The notes: generated by a model from the sequence alone, not told the origin. 64,000 nt of DNA from Streptomyces sp. V3I8 (GCF_030817535.1 NZ_JAUSZL010000002.1:806001-870000); one strand, 5' to 3'; positions 23,457 through 33,114 are shown, counted from the stretch's first letter. Program-made: numbers and translations.

Positions 23457-23984
23457 TGAGCGGTTTCCTTCCAAGGCACAAAATGGCACAGAGGAGTCGG
23501 CCGTCGGCCGCGAGCCTTTTGGGGCCCGGCGGCACGAGGGAATCCCGGGCGGTGAATCAGACCTGGCCATGGGCCATGTGCGAGGACGTTCACCCTTGCA
23601 CATCCCGCTCTCGCCCAACAAGGTATTCGGGGCCACTTCGGCAACATCCGCGTATTGAAGGAAAGTCAGTGTTCACCCGGGTCAACCCGTGTCGGAGACC
23701 GCGCCTTTCGCCGTCGAGTCCGCCGACGGGCGCCGGGCCGGCCGGGCGGGACCTCCGGACCGCTGATCCGAGGCGTGCCATTCGTGCGGAACCGGACCTG
23801 CGGAGAACAGGAACCCGGTGCCGGTTCGGAATACCGGACGCACTCGCCGTTCCGCCGGAATACGGAACACGGGAGCGAGCAGAAGGAGTGGGCGGCGACA
23901 CCCGCGCCCCCGTTCACGCCACCGGCCCCCCGTCTGCTTCAGTGGGGCCGGACGAATCCGACATGCACCTCCGAAGGACGCACC
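23457..23984. other. Intergenic region between sigma-lectin gene and ion transporter
   Basis: 528 bases between divergent genes. Codon pattern is irregular in every frame and no reading frame is supported as a gene. No clear promoter pair was recognised. Confidence 0.55.
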
Positions 23985-25271
23985 CTGAGCCCCGCACTCG
24001 CGACCATCCTCTCCGCCGTTCTGCTCGTGGCGGTCCTGGCCGGTGCCGTGATCCGCCCCTTCGGTCTGCCGGAGGCCACCGTGGCCGTCCCGGCGGCCGC
24101 TCTGGTGATGGTCACCGGCGCCATCCCGCTCGACCACGCGCGGGCCGAGGCGGAACTGCTCGGCCCGGTCGTGGGCTTCCTGGCGGCGGTGCTCGTGCTC
24201 GCCAGACTCTGCGACGACGAAGGGCTCTTCCAGGCCTGCGGCGCCTGGCTGGCCCGTACGTCCGGAGGGCGGCCGCAACGGCTGCTGGCCGCGAACTTCC
24301 TGCTCGCCTCGGTCATCACGGCCGTGCTCAGCCTGGACGCCACGGTCGTCCTGCTCACGCCGGTGGTGTTCGTGACCGTGGCCCGCCTCGGCGCCCGCCC
24401 CAAACCCCATGTGTACGCGTGCGCGCACCTGTCGAACACGGCGTCGCTGCTGCTGCCCGTGTCCAACCTGACGAACCTCCTCGCGTTCACGGCCAGCGGT
24501 CTGAGCTTCACGCGGTTCGCCCTGCTGATGGGGCCCGCGTGGGTGGTCGCCGTCGGTGCCGAGTACCTGGTCTTCCGGCGGTTCTTCGCCGACGACCTGA
24601 AGGCGGACTCCGCGCGAGCGGCCGGGTCCGGAGCCGAACCCGGAGCCGAGTCCGGAGCCGAGTCCGTCGAGGTGCCCGTGTTCGCGCTCGCCACCGTCGC
24701 GTGCACCCTCGCGGGCTTCGTCGTGACGTCGGCGCTCGGCATCGAGCCGGCCTGGGCGGCGCTCGCGGGCGCCCTCGTGCTGGCCGTGCGGGCCCTGGCC
24801 CACGGACGCACCACCCCGCTCGCCGTCGTGCGGGCCGTCTCGCTGCCCTTCCTCGCCTTCGTCCTGGCGCTGGGCATCGTGGTGCGGGCGGTGGTCGACA
24901 ACGGCCTGTCGGACGCGATCGGGCACCTGGTCCCCGACTCGGCGGGCCTGCCCGCGCTGCTCGGCATCGCCGTCCTCGCCGCCCTGCTGGCGAACCTCAT
25001 CAACAACCTGCCGGCGGTCCTCGTCCTGCTGCCCCTGGCCGCGGCCGGCGGACCGGGGCCGATCCTCGCCGTCCTCCTGGGGGTGAACATCGGCCCGAAC
25101 CTCACGTACGCCGGTTCACTGGCGACCCTGCTGTGGCGGCGGATCGTCCACCAGCACGACCACGAGGTCGAACTCGGCGAGTTCACCCGGCTCGGCCTGG
25201 TCACCGTGCCCGCCACCCTGGTCCCGGCGGTGGCCGCGCTCTGGGTCTCACTGACCGTGTTCGGCAGCTGA
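23985..25271 (+). CDS. ArsB/NhaD/SLC13-type anion or ion permease, apparent CTG start
   Basis: A 428-residue inner-membrane transporter with about 11 hydrophobic segments. The C-terminal half has the ion-transporter superfamily signature LANLINNLPAVLVLLPLA and GVNIGPNLTYAGSLATLLW, typical of ArsB-like arsenite and related permeases. No ATG, GTG or TTG lies near the coding onset in this frame. CTG at 23985 has GAAGGA exactly 6 bases upstream, so it is the likely start. A Gly-Ala-Glu-Ser repeat (~207-220) forms the central cytoplasmic loop. No arsR or arsC neighbour is present, so the substrate is open. Confidence 0.82.
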   Translation: MSPALATILSAVLLVAVLAGAVIRPFGLPEATVAVPAAALVMVTGAIPLDHARAEAELLGPVVGFLAAVLVLARLCDDEGLFQACGAWLARTSGGRPQRLLAANFLLASVITAVLSLDATVVLLTPVVFVTVARLGARPKPHVYACAHLSNTASLLLPVSNLTNLLAFTASGLSFTRFALLMGPAWVVAVGAEYLVFRRFFADDLKADSARAAGSGAEPGAESGAESVEVPVFALATVACTLAGFVVTSALGIEPAWAALAGALVLAVRALAHGRTTPLAVVRAVSLPFLAFVLALGIVVRAVVDNGLSDAIGHLVPDSAGLPALLGIAVLAALLANLINNLPAVLVLLPLAAAGGPGPILAVLLGVNIGPNLTYAGSLATLLWRRIVHQHDHEVELGEFTRLGLVTVPATLVPAVAALWVSLTVFGS

Positions 25272-25340
25272 ATCACCCGTACGAGGGGTGTCGCGCGCAG
25301 AGCATTGACGCTGTGACATGACCATGCAATGCTCCCGTCC

Positions 25341-25354
25341 TGGGAGCGCTCCCA
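25341..25354. promoter_or_regulatory. CebR box (cellobiose-responsive operator)
   Basis: TGGGAGCGCTCCCA is a perfect 14-bp palindrome identical to the known Streptomyces CebR binding site. It lies 88 bases before the cellulase start. CebR represses cellulase and cellobiose-uptake genes until cello-oligosaccharides bind. Confidence 0.93.
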
Positions 25355-25441
25355 CTACTCTGTCGTCCCCGCCGGTCCATCAGCCCACCGGCCCACCGGA
25401 CGGCATCCATGGACCCCGATCCAGACACCGGGAGGCGCTCC

Positions 25442-27322
25442 ATGCTCACGTTCCCGCACGTGCACAGCCGCCTTACGGGGCGGCGCACCACCAGACGCGT
25501 GACGGCCGCCCTGCTGACAGCCACCCTGCTGTCGGGCGCACTGGCCCTCGCCCCCGGCGCCGCCGGAGCGCCGTCCGCCGCCACCGACGCCGTAGCCGAT
25601 CCGGGCACCGCCGCCACCACACCGGTACGCGTCAACCAGGCGGGCTACCTGCCCGACGGCCCCAAGCGCGCCACGGTCGTCACGACGGCCGCCGAGCCGC
25701 TGGCCTGGCAACTGCGCGGTGCGTCGGGCGCCGTGGCCGCCTCCGGCAGGACCGTCGTGCGCGGCGCCGACGCGGCCTCGGGCGAGGCGACCCACCTGGC
25801 GGACTTCTCGGCCTACCGGAAGTCCGGTTCCGGCTTCGTCCTGGTGGTCGACGGGTGGAGCAGCGCGCCCTTCGACATCCGCGCGGACCTGTACGACACC
25901 CTGCGGTACGACGCGATGGCCTTCTTCTACCACCAGCGCAGCGGCACCCCGATCGAGGCCTCGCTGGTGGGTCCCGCCTACGCGCGGCCCGCCGGACACG
26001 TCGGGATGGCCCCCAACCAGGGCGACACGGACGTGCCGTGCCAGGCCGGCGTGTGCGACTACTCCCAGGACGTGCGGGGCGGCTGGTACGACGCCGGCGA
26101 CCACGGCAAGTACGTCGTCAACGGCGGCATCTCCGTCTGGCTCCTGGTCGACTCCTTCGCACGGGCCGAGCGGGCCGGCACCGCGTCCGCGCTCGGCGAC
26201 TCGACCCTGCGGGTCCCGGAGCGCGGCAACGGCGTGCCGGACGTCCTGGACGAGGCCCGCTGGGAGCTCGACTTCCTGATGCGGATGCAGGTCCCGGCGG
26301 GGAAGCCCTACGCGGGCATGGCCTTTCACAAGATCCATGACGCGGCCTGGACGGGCATCCCGACCCGGCCCGAACTGGACGGCCAGGCACGCGAGCTGCA
26401 CCGCCCGTCGACCGCCGCCACGCTCAACCTCGCCGCCACGGCGGCCCAGTGCGCGCGGGTCTTCCGTCCGTACGACCCCGCGTACGCGAAGCGGTGCCTG
26501 GGCGTGGCCCGTACCGCGTGGACCGCGGCGAAGGCCGAGCCCGCGCTGTACGCGCCGGACACGGACAGCACGGGCGGCGGCCCCTACAACGACACCCGGG
26601 TGACGGACGACTTCTACTGGGCGGCGAGCGAGCTGTACGCGGCCACCGGGGAGCGCGCCTACCGGGACGCCGTCACCTCCTCCCCCTGGCACACCTCGGC
26701 CGACGCGCTCACGCCGGGCGGCTTCAACTGGGCCGACACCGCCGCCCTGGGCCGGCTGACCCTGGCCACCGCGCCGAACGGGCTGCCCGCCTCCGACATC
26801 CGGCGGGTACGGGCCTCGGTGACGGCCGCCGCCGACGGGCATCTCGCCACGATGGCCGGGCAGGGCTACGCGGTACCCATCCCCGCGACCGGATACGTGT
26901 GGGGTTCCAACAGCCAGGTCACCAACAACGCGATCGTCGTGGCGACCGCCTACGCGCTGACCGGACGACAGCGGTACCGGGCGGGCGTGCTGGAGTCGAT
27001 GGACTACCTGCTGGGCCGCAACACCCTGGACCTGTCGTACGTCACCGGCTACGGCGACGCGTACGCCCGCAACCAGCACCACCGGTTCTGGGCGCACCAG
27101 TACGACGCCTCGCTGCCGAACCCGCCGACGGGCTCCCTCGCGGGCGGTCCCAACAGCGGTCTGCAGGATCCGGTGGCGCAGGAGCACCTGGCCGGGTGCG
27201 CGCCCGCGGCCTGCTACATCGACGACATCGGTTCGTACTCCACCAACGAGGTGACCGTCAACTGGAACGCCCCGCTGGCCTGGCTGGCGGCCTTCGCCGC
27301 CGAGCGCCGTCCGCGCTCCTAG
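25442..27322 (+). CDS. Secreted GH9 endoglucanase (cellulase)
   Basis: A 626-residue secreted cellulase. The signal peptide spans ~1-43 (RRTTRRV, hydrophobic core, AGA). Residues ~60-145 are the N-terminal Ig-like domain ([18 protein letters not shown]) of the CelD subgroup. The GH9 catalytic barrel follows, with YDAGDHGKY supplying base D217/D220 and [13 protein letters not shown] supplying the acid E603. There is no carbohydrate-binding module, which is unusual for a Streptomyces cellulase. ATG at 25442 has GGGAGG about 6 bases upstream. The CebR box should make it cellobiose-inducible. Confidence 0.95.
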   Translation: MLTFPHVHSRLTGRRTTRRVTAALLTATLLSGALALAPGAAGAPSAATDAVADPGTAATTPVRVNQAGYLPDGPKRATVVTTAAEPLAWQLRGASGAVAASGRTVVRGADAASGEATHLADFSAYRKSGSGFVLVVDGWSSAPFDIRADLYDTLRYDAMAFFYHQRSGTPIEASLVGPAYARPAGHVGMAPNQGDTDVPCQAGVCDYSQDVRGGWYDAGDHGKYVVNGGISVWLLVDSFARAERAGTASALGDSTLRVPERGNGVPDVLDEARWELDFLMRMQVPAGKPYAGMAFHKIHDAAWTGIPTRPELDGQARELHRPSTAATLNLAATAAQCARVFRPYDPAYAKRCLGVARTAWTAAKAEPALYAPDTDSTGGGPYNDTRVTDDFYWAASELYAATGERAYRDAVTSSPWHTSADALTPGGFNWADTAALGRLTLATAPNGLPASDIRRVRASVTAAADGHLATMAGQGYAVPIPATGYVWGSNSQVTNNAIVVATAYALTGRQRYRAGVLESMDYLLGRNTLDLSYVTGYGDAYARNQHHRFWAHQYDASLPNPPTGSLAGGPNSGLQDPVAQEHLAGCAPAACYIDDIGSYSTNEVTVNWNAPLAWLAAFAAERRPRS

Positions 27323-27331
27323 GCCCTGTGG

Positions 27332-28249
27332 TCACATTCCCGTTCGGCGCCGGAGCCCCGCGCGGTACGCGCCGGGCGGGGTTCCGTAGCGCTGCCGGAA
27401 GACCCGGCTGAAGTGGAACGGGCTGGCGAAACCGGCCGCCGCCGCGACCCGTTCCACCGGCAGGTCGGTGGCCTCCAGCAGCCGCGCCGCGTGCAGCAGC
27501 CGGGCGGCGAGCAGCGCCCGCATCGGCGACTGGCCCAGCTGCCCGGTGAAGAGGTGGGCGAACCGGGAGGCCGACAACGACACCTCCGCGGCCAGTGTCG
27601 CCACCGTGTGCGGGGCGCCCGGGTCCGCGGCGATGCGTGCTTCGGCCCGGCGGACGCGCGGGTCGACACCGGACCGGTCCGCCGCCCCGCGTGCCGTGGC
27701 GGTGGTGAGCACGACGACCGACTCCAGGGAGCACAGGGCGAGTTCGCGGGCCGCGGTGCCGTGGGCCACGGCGACCCGGCCGGCCCCGGGCTCCCCCGGT
27801 TCCCCGGCGGGCGGCGCGCCCTCGCCGGTCCACCGCGCGTCGGCGAGCATCCGCCGGAAGGAGCGCTCCAGCCGGTCCCGGACGGCGGCCGGCACCGGCG
27901 TGACGGCGTGCAACCGGTCGCCGAGGAGGTACGGCCGCAGCCGGTCCGTCCAGGCCGGACGGGACTGGCAGTGGACCCACCAGAAGGTCCACCGCCGGGC
28001 GCCGGGCGCGACCGTGTAGCGGTGGGGCACCCCGGGGCCGAGGACGACGAGGTCGCCCGCGCCGGCCGGGGTCCCGGTGGCGCCCTGCGTCAACTGCCCC
28101 GTACCGCCCGTGGTCCAGGTGAAGAGCCAGCTGTCGGCGCCGCGCGGCCGGTGGACGCCGTACCCCGGGCGCTCGTCGAAGCGGCCGACGGTCACCAGGC
28201 CCGGCGGAGGGGACGGCGCGGCGGTCTCGGGCAACGCGTCAGCACGCAC
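27332..28249 (-). CDS. AraC-family transcriptional regulator
   Basis: A 305-residue regulator. The N-terminal ~1-150 has the cupin-like effector domain of AraC proteins (GDLVVLGPGVPHRYTV). The C-terminal ~205-300 has two helix-turn-helix motifs (TVATLAAEVSLSASRFAHLF and FASPFHFSRVFRQRYGTPPGAY). GTG at 28249 is chosen because GGGAGG is then 6 bases upstream; an ATG two codons earlier would overlap it. It is divergent from the PhyH gene, 78 bp away, and most likely regulates it. Such regulators often respond to sugars. Confidence 0.88.
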   Translation of the reverse strand: MRADALPETAAPSPPPGLVTVGRFDERPGYGVHRPRGADSWLFTWTTGGTGQLTQGATGTPAGAGDLVVLGPGVPHRYTVAPGARRWTFWWVHCQSRPAWTDRLRPYLLGDRLHAVTPVPAAVRDRLERSFRRMLADARWTGEGAPPAGEPGEPGAGRVAVAHGTAARELALCSLESVVVLTTATARGAADRSGVDPRVRRAEARIAADPGAPHTVATLAAEVSLSASRFAHLFTGQLGQSPMRALLAARLLHAARLLEATDLPVERVAAAAGFASPFHFSRVFRQRYGTPPGAYRAGLRRRTGM

Positions 28250-28327
28250 AGGCATCCTCCCGGAAAGTGCTCATGCCTAGCGTGACGTACGGAGGGCACC
28301 GAGGACACCGGCGCGAAGGGCGGTCGC

Positions 28328-29236
28328 ATGGCAGTCACGGACAGGAGCGCAAGCACGAGCACGGACACGGACTCCGGCGGGCGCGCGGACCGGCGTACGG
28401 ACGGGACGGACGAGGACGGGCCGGGAGGTGCGCGGCGGGACCGGGGCCGGGACCTCGGGCGGCGCTTCGCGGAGGACGGCTTCGTCGTGGTGCGCGGCCT
28501 GTTCGCCGCGGCCGAGATCGACGCGCTGTGCGACGAATTCACCGCGCTGCACGCGGCCGGACCGGTGCCCGGGCACTTCGAGCCCCGCGCGACCGGGGCC
28601 GCCGGGCCCGTCGACCCGCTGCACGTCCGCCCCAGGGTCATGCAGCCGCACCGCATCAACGCCCTGGCCAGGCGTTTCCTCCTCGATCCCCGGCTGCGCG
28701 GCGTTCTCGAGATCCTGCTGGGCGAGGAGGTGCTGGCCGCGCAGAGCATGTTCTACTTCAAGCCGCCCGGGGCCCGCGGGCAGGCGCTGCACCAGGACAA
28801 CTTCTATCTGCGGACCGAGCCGGGCACGTGCGTGGCGGCCTGGGTCGCCTGCGACGTGATCGACCGGGGCAACGGCGGTCTGGAGGTCGTCCCCGGCACC
28901 CACCGCATGGACGTGTTCTGTCCCGAGGAGGCCGACGAGGGGCTGTCGTTCGCGCGCGAGTACGTGCCGCCGCCGCCCGGTCTGGCCGCCGTCCCGGTCG
29001 GCATGGAGCCGGGGGACGTCCTCTTCTTCAACGGCAGCCTGGTGCACGGCTCCCCTCCCAACCGCAGCGCCGACCGCTTCCGCCGCTCGTTCATCGGCCA
29101 CTACGTGGGCCGTTCCACGCGACGCATCGGCCGCCACTACCCCACCCTGACCATGGGCGGCGATCCCGTCCCGCTGCCGCAGAGCGCGGGCGCGGGGCCG
29201 TGCGGCACGGAGTTCGCGCCGGCGGGGCCGCACTGA
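28328..29236 (+). CDS. Phytanoyl-CoA dioxygenase (PhyH) family 2-oxoglutarate/Fe(II) oxygenase
   Basis: A 302-residue non-heme iron oxygenase. The HxD metal motif is in ALHQDNFYL, the distal His in GSLVHGS, and the 2-oxoglutarate Arg in RRSFIGHYVG. The N-terminal ~40 residues are Asp/Gly/Thr-rich and probably disordered. The family hydroxylates small molecules in catabolism or in natural-product pathways. It is divergent from an AraC regulator and faces HAD and dehydrogenase genes, which suggests a small sugar- or acid-catabolic module. Substrate unknown. Confidence 0.9.
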   Translation: MAVTDRSASTSTDTDSGGRADRRTDGTDEDGPGGARRDRGRDLGRRFAEDGFVVVRGLFAAAEIDALCDEFTALHAAGPVPGHFEPRATGAAGPVDPLHVRPRVMQPHRINALARRFLLDPRLRGVLEILLGEEVLAAQSMFYFKPPGARGQALHQDNFYLRTEPGTCVAAWVACDVIDRGNGGLEVVPGTHRMDVFCPEEADEGLSFAREYVPPPPGLAAVPVGMEPGDVLFFNGSLVHGSPPNRSADRFRRSFIGHYVGRSTRRIGRHYPTLTMGGDPVPLPQSAGAGPCGTEFAPAGPH

Positions 29237-29255
29237 GCCGGGCGGGTCCGCGCGG

Positions 29256-29903
29256 TCAGGAGCGCAGCAGGCAGGCCGCGCCCAGGTCGAGCACGCCCTC
29301 GTGCCAGGTGAGCCCGCGCAGATCGCGTACGACGACCGGGGCGTCGGTGTGCAGACCGCGCGGTCCGACACCGATGACGTACGCGCCGGCCGCCTTCCCC
29401 GCCGTGGCGCCCGCGGCGCTGTCCTCGAGGACGACGCTCCGCGCGGGGTCGACGCCGAGCTTCCCCGCCGCCGCCAGATAGCCGTCGGGGGCGGGTTTGC
29501 CGTGGCCGACGTCGTCCGCGGTGACGAGCACGGGCGGCAGCGGAAGGCCCGCGGCGGCGAGACGGGCCCGGGCCAGCCCGGTGACCCCGGAGGTGACGAC
29601 GGCCCAGCTGCCCGGCGGCAGGCCCGTCAGGAGGTCGAGGGCGCCGGGCAGGGCGGTCGTGGTGGCGGCCGCCTCGATCTCCAGGCGGTCGATCTCGGCG
29701 AGGGCGGCGGGCCGTTCGGCGGGGTCGGTCACGAGAAGGGCGACGGTGTCGGCGGAGCGCCGCCCGTGGACCGCCGCCGTGACCCGTTCGGCGTCCAGTC
29801 CGCGCGCCCGGGCCCACCGGCTCCACGCCTGGTCGACGCCGAGGTCGGAGTCGACCAGGACGCCATCGTTGTCGAGGAGCAGACCCTCGCAGGGGATCTT
29901 CAT
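29256..29903 (-). CDS. HAD-superfamily phosphatase (phosphoglycolate/sugar-phosphate type)
   Basis: A 215-residue HAD hydrolase. Motif I is LLLDNDGVLVDSD, with the nucleophile and acid Asp two residues apart. Motif II is VVTSGVTG, motif III Lys is in GHGKPAPDGYL, and motif IV VVLEDSAAG is intact. ATG at 29903 has AAAGG upstream. It lies 11 bases after the stop of the dehydrogenase gene, so the two form an operon. It probably acts on a sugar phosphate or phosphoglycolate-like ester. Confidence 0.9.
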   Translation of the reverse strand: MKIPCEGLLLDNDGVLVDSDLGVDQAWSRWARARGLDAERVTAAVHGRRSADTVALLVTDPAERPAALAEIDRLEIEAAATTTALPGALDLLTGLPPGSWAVVTSGVTGLARARLAAAGLPLPPVLVTADDVGHGKPAPDGYLAAAGKLGVDPARSVVLEDSAAGATAGKAAGAYVIGVGPRGLHTDAPVVVRDLRGLTWHEGVLDLGAACLLRS

Positions 29904-29914
29904 GGACGGACCTT

Positions 29915-30931
29915 TCACGTGACGGGACGGTTGCGGTAGCGGCCGACCAGTTCGCGGGCGGCGGCCTGCATACGGGCGGGCGGCAGCCCCCGGGCCAGCA
30001 GGGTCAGGTCGTCGACGACCATGTCGCCGATGCTCAGGAAGGCGTCCGGGACGCCGCCCGCACGGTGGGCGGAGAGCACCAGGCCCTCCAGGGACCGGAC
30101 GGGGTCGTCGGCGGCGACGGGTTCGTCGGGCCAGACGTCGATCCCGGCGAGCAGGCGGCCTCCGGCGACCCGGGCCAGCAGCGCGGGGAAGTCCACCACG
30201 GGCGCCCGGCTCACGAGGACCAGCCGGGCGCCGTCGGGCAGCAGTCCCAGTTCGCGTTCGCCGAGCAGGTGGCGGCTGTCGTCGGTGACGGTGGCGAGGA
30301 CGAAGACGAACGTGCTGCGGGTCAGGGTCTCGTCGAGCGTGGCCGGCACGAGTCCCTGCTCGCGCAGGACGGCGGGCGGCAGCCAGGGGTCGTACACCCG
30401 CGTGGTCGGGCGGAAGGGCGCGAGGAGCGGGTGCAGGGCGCGGCCGAGGTTCCCGAATCCGATCAGGCCGACGTCCGCGCCGCGCAGCAGTACGGCGTCG
30501 GCGTTGCCGTCGGACACGTACCGCTCCCGTCCGGCGCGGAACGCGCGGTCCTCGCGGCTGATGCCGCGCGCCAGGTCCAGGGCGAGACCAAGGGCGTACT
30601 CGGCGACGGCCTGGGCGTAGGCGGGCCCGCAGCCCAGGACGTGGATGCCGCGGCGGAAGCACACGTCGTAGTCGACGTTCGGGAAGAAGTTGCCCTCGAC
30701 GTTGAGCAGGGCCCGCAACCGGCCCGCCCGGGCCAGGCGGGCGGCGGGCAGGCCGGGCTGACCGACGACGGCGAAGGCCTCCGGCAGTGCGCGGTCCAGG
30801 GCCTCCTCGGTGTCCGGCTCGACGACGGTGAAGCGGTCGTGGAGCCGGGCCAGCGTGTCCGGGCGGAAGATGCGTTCCCTGGGGTGCGGGTCGGGGCGCA
30901 GGATCACGAGCGGCTTGTGCGGGGTGCTCAC
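29915..30931 (-). CDS. D-isomer-specific 2-hydroxyacid dehydrogenase
   Basis: A 338-residue NAD(P)-dependent dehydrogenase. The Rossmann motif is VGLIGFGNLGRALHPLL. The substrate-binding Arg region is LVLVSRAPVVDF, the Glu near IDVWPDEPV, and the catalytic His in VLSAHRAGG. GTG at 30931 has GGAGAG directly upstream. It is first in an operon with the HAD gene. The family reduces 2-keto acids or oxidises D-2-hydroxy acids; the nearby PhyH oxygenase fits a hydroxy-acid route. Confidence 0.9.
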   Translation of the reverse strand: MSTPHKPLVILRPDPHPRERIFRPDTLARLHDRFTVVEPDTEEALDRALPEAFAVVGQPGLPAARLARAGRLRALLNVEGNFFPNVDYDVCFRRGIHVLGCGPAYAQAVAEYALGLALDLARGISREDRAFRAGRERYVSDGNADAVLLRGADVGLIGFGNLGRALHPLLAPFRPTTRVYDPWLPPAVLREQGLVPATLDETLTRSTFVFVLATVTDDSRHLLGERELGLLPDGARLVLVSRAPVVDFPALLARVAGGRLLAGIDVWPDEPVAADDPVRSLEGLVLSAHRAGGVPDAFLSIGDMVVDDLTLLARGLPPARMQAAARELVGRYRNRPVT

Positions 30932-31207
30932 GGCTCTCCTTGCATCCGTCACGGTTCTCCCCGCCATCCGTACCCGGCGTACGCGTCCGTATCCGGCGTG
31001 TGTCCCCCGGGACCGGGGGCCGCGCGCCCCGGTCGCGCGGATTTGACGTGCGGGTTTCCGCGCGATTTGATCGCGACGTGCCGAGGCGCGCAGCCCGGCA
31101 CCAGAGGTGCGCCCAGCCGGTGGCGGAACGATTCCCAGTCCGGCCGAAGTCGCCAGGACCCTCACACGGTCCGAGGCGGGGTCGTACTCGCGAACGATGG
31201 AGCGGAC

Positions 31208-32056
31208 ATGCCCGCCAAGCGTGGCCCCCGCGCGGGATTCATCCGGGCGGCCGCCGCCCTGCTCACCCTCGCCGCCCTGGCCTCCTGTTCGTCGTCCGAC
31301 GGGGACGCCGGGGGGTCCGCCTCCCCCACGGGGCCGGGCTCCGGGGCCGTGCGGCTGCCCCCCGTGCCCGCCGGTTTCGACTACCAGATCGGCGGCGCCT
31401 ACCCGCCGCCGTCCGGCGTCCGCATCGTCGCCCGTGACCGCGGCGCCGAACCCGCGCGCGGCCTCTACAACATCTGTTACGTCAACGCCTTCCAGGCCCA
31501 GCCCGACGAAAAGGACGACTGGCCCGACGACCTGCTGCTGCGGGACGGGAAGGGCGAGGTCGTCATCGACGCCGACTGGGACGAGCCGCTGCTCGACATC
31601 GGTACCCCCGCCAAGCGGAAGCGGGTCGCGGCCCGGGTCGACCAGTGGATCGACGGCTGCGCGGACAAGGGCTACGACGCCGTCGAGCCGGACAACTACG
31701 ACAGCTACACGCGCTCCCACCAGCTGCTGGACGCGAACGACGCCATGGCGTTCATCAAGCTGCTCTCCACGCACGCGCACGCGCGTGGGCTGGCGATCGC
31801 GCAGAAGAACACCGTGGAGCTGGCCGGGCAGCGTGTGCGCGCCGGGCTCGACTTCGCGGTGGTGGAGGAGTGCGGGGCGTACGACGAGTGCGGTGAGTAC
31901 GCCGACGCCTTCGACGACCGGGTGGTCGTCGTGGAGTACACCGATAAGGGAATGCGCAAGGCCCGTGCGGGGTTCGGCGACCGGCTGAGCATCGTGCGCC
32001 GGGACGTGCAGGTGTCGACGCCGGACAGCGACGACTACGTCCGCAGGACCCGCTGA
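31208..32056 (+). CDS. GH114-type lipoprotein (endo-alpha-1,4-polygalactosaminidase family)
   Basis: A 282-residue lipoprotein. ATG at 31208 follows GGAG by 8 bases; the lipobox LASC gives a lipidated Cys near residue 26. A Gly/Ser/Thr-rich linker leads to a compact TIM-barrel domain of the GH114 (Glyco_hydro_114) type, with GLYNICYVNAFQAQPDE, DADWDEPLLDI and GYDAVEPDNYDSY. Members cleave galactosaminogalactan or related amino-sugar polymers. It is more than 270 bp from the divergent dehydrogenase, with no operon partner. Confidence 0.88.
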   Translation: MPAKRGPRAGFIRAAAALLTLAALASCSSSDGDAGGSASPTGPGSGAVRLPPVPAGFDYQIGGAYPPPSGVRIVARDRGAEPARGLYNICYVNAFQAQPDEKDDWPDDLLLRDGKGEVVIDADWDEPLLDIGTPAKRKRVAARVDQWIDGCADKGYDAVEPDNYDSYTRSHQLLDANDAMAFIKLLSTHAHARGLAIAQKNTVELAGQRVRAGLDFAVVEECGAYDECGEYADAFDDRVVVVEYTDKGMRKARAGFGDRLSIVRRDVQVSTPDSDDYVRRTR

Positions 32057-32090
32057 GCAAGGCGCCGGCCCGTCGTCGGCCGGCGACGGG

Positions 32091-32606
32091 TCAGCGGGCC
32101 AGCAGGTCCAGGGCCTGTTCCCAGCGGAATCCGCCCTCCTCGGGGCCGCCGAAGGCGTGCTCGCCGAACCGGACGCCCATCCCGCGCAGCCGTGCCAGGC
32201 TGTCCCGGTAGGCGGGGTGGGCCGTCAGCGCCCGGCTCACGCACGGCAGTACGGAGATCGGCACGCCCGTCCCGGACGCCTCGCAGAGCGTGCCGAGGGC
32301 GAGCGTGTCGGAGATACCGGCCGCCCACTTGTTGACGGTGTTGAAGGTCGCGGGCGCCACGGCGACGGCGTCCGGGTCGGGGAACGGCCGCGGGTCGCCC
32401 GGCGCGCGCCAGGCGGACCTGATCGGCCGGCCGGTCCGCGCCTCGACCGCCGCGGTGTCGAAGAAGCCCGTCGCGAGCGGGGTGGCGATGACGCCGACCT
32501 CCCAGCCCCGTTCCTGCGCCAGGGTGATCAGTTCGCCGATGCCGTCGGCGACCGCGGCCGCGCAGACGACGACGTAGAGGAAGGGTTCACGGGCCTGTTC
32601 GGTCAC
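32091..32606 (-). CDS. Flavoprotein (PPC decarboxylase-like fold)
   Basis: A 171-residue small flavoprotein. It shows the family pattern: LYVVVCAAAVADG near the start, ATPLATGFFD, then APATFNTVNKWAAGISDTLALGTLCEA, the conserved NTVNK(A/W)A segment that contacts FMN. Members are related to CoaC and lantibiotic decarboxylases such as EpiD, and many are uncharacterised. GTG at 32606. It is convergent with the GH114 gene and is 22 bases from the stop of the DUF1348 gene transcribed the same way. Confidence 0.85.
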   Translation of the reverse strand: MTEQAREPFLYVVVCAAAVADGIGELITLAQERGWEVGVIATPLATGFFDTAAVEARTGRPIRSAWRAPGDPRPFPDPDAVAVAPATFNTVNKWAAGISDTLALGTLCEASGTGVPISVLPCVSRALTAHPAYRDSLARLRGMGVRFGEHAFGGPEEGGFRWEQALDLLAR

Positions 32607-32628
32607 CCGGGAACCCTACTGAACGTCC

Positions 32629-33087
32629 CTACCGCACCGGGAGCGGCCGCCCCCGCTCGGAGTCCGCCCGCGGGCCGTGGATCCGGCGCTCCCCCTCCTC
32701 GATCGGCACGTCGTCGATGCTGGCCTCGCGGCGGGTCATCAGGCCGCGCTCGTCGAACTCCCAGAGCTCGTTGCCGTACGAGCGCCACCACCGGCCGTCG
32801 GTGTCGCGGCACTCGTACTGGAACCGGACGGCGATGCGGTTGCCGTCGAAGGCCCAGAGGTCCTTGCGCAGGGCGTACTCCTCCTCGCGCCGCCATTTGC
32901 GGGTGAGCAGTTCCACGATCTGCGCACGGCCGGTGACGAAGGTGTCGCGGTTGCGCCAGACCGAGTCCGGCGAGTAGGCGAGCGAGACCTTCTCCGGATC
33001 GCGGGTGTTCCAGGCGTCCTCGGCCGCCTGGACCTTCTGCGCGGCGGTCTCACGGGTGAAGGGCGGCAGGGGCGGACGGTCGGCCAT
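32629..33087 (-). CDS. DUF1348 protein, NTF2-like fold
   Basis: A 152-residue protein matching the DUF1348 family: [63 protein letters not shown] and [11 protein letters not shown] are all typical. It adopts an NTF2-like/SnoaL fold. Function is unknown. It sits 22 bp upstream of the flavoprotein gene, so they may be cotranscribed. The promoter has two perfect inverted repeats and the divergent gene encodes TetR, so it is almost surely TetR-controlled. Confidence 0.92.
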   Translation of the reverse strand: MADRPPLPPFTRETAAQKVQAAEDAWNTRDPEKVSLAYSPDSVWRNRDTFVTGRAQIVELLTRKWRREEEYALRKDLWAFDGNRIAVRFQYECRDTDGRWWRSYGNELWEFDERGLMTRREASIDDVPIEEGERRIHGPRADSERGRPLPVR

Positions 33088-33114
33088 GGCGGGGTCCCTC
33101 GGGAGCGGCAGGAT

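Noticed and set aside
23655..23984. Extended N-terminus for the ion permease
   Set aside because: This stretch is in frame but has irregular third-position GC content, is Arg/Pro-rich with no membrane helix, and lacks a ribosome site at the upstream TTG.
30065..31207. N-terminal extension of the GH114 lipoprotein
   Set aside because: The open frame reaches far upstream across the dehydrogenase gene on the other strand. Only from 31208 do a ribosome site, signal sequence and lipobox appear.
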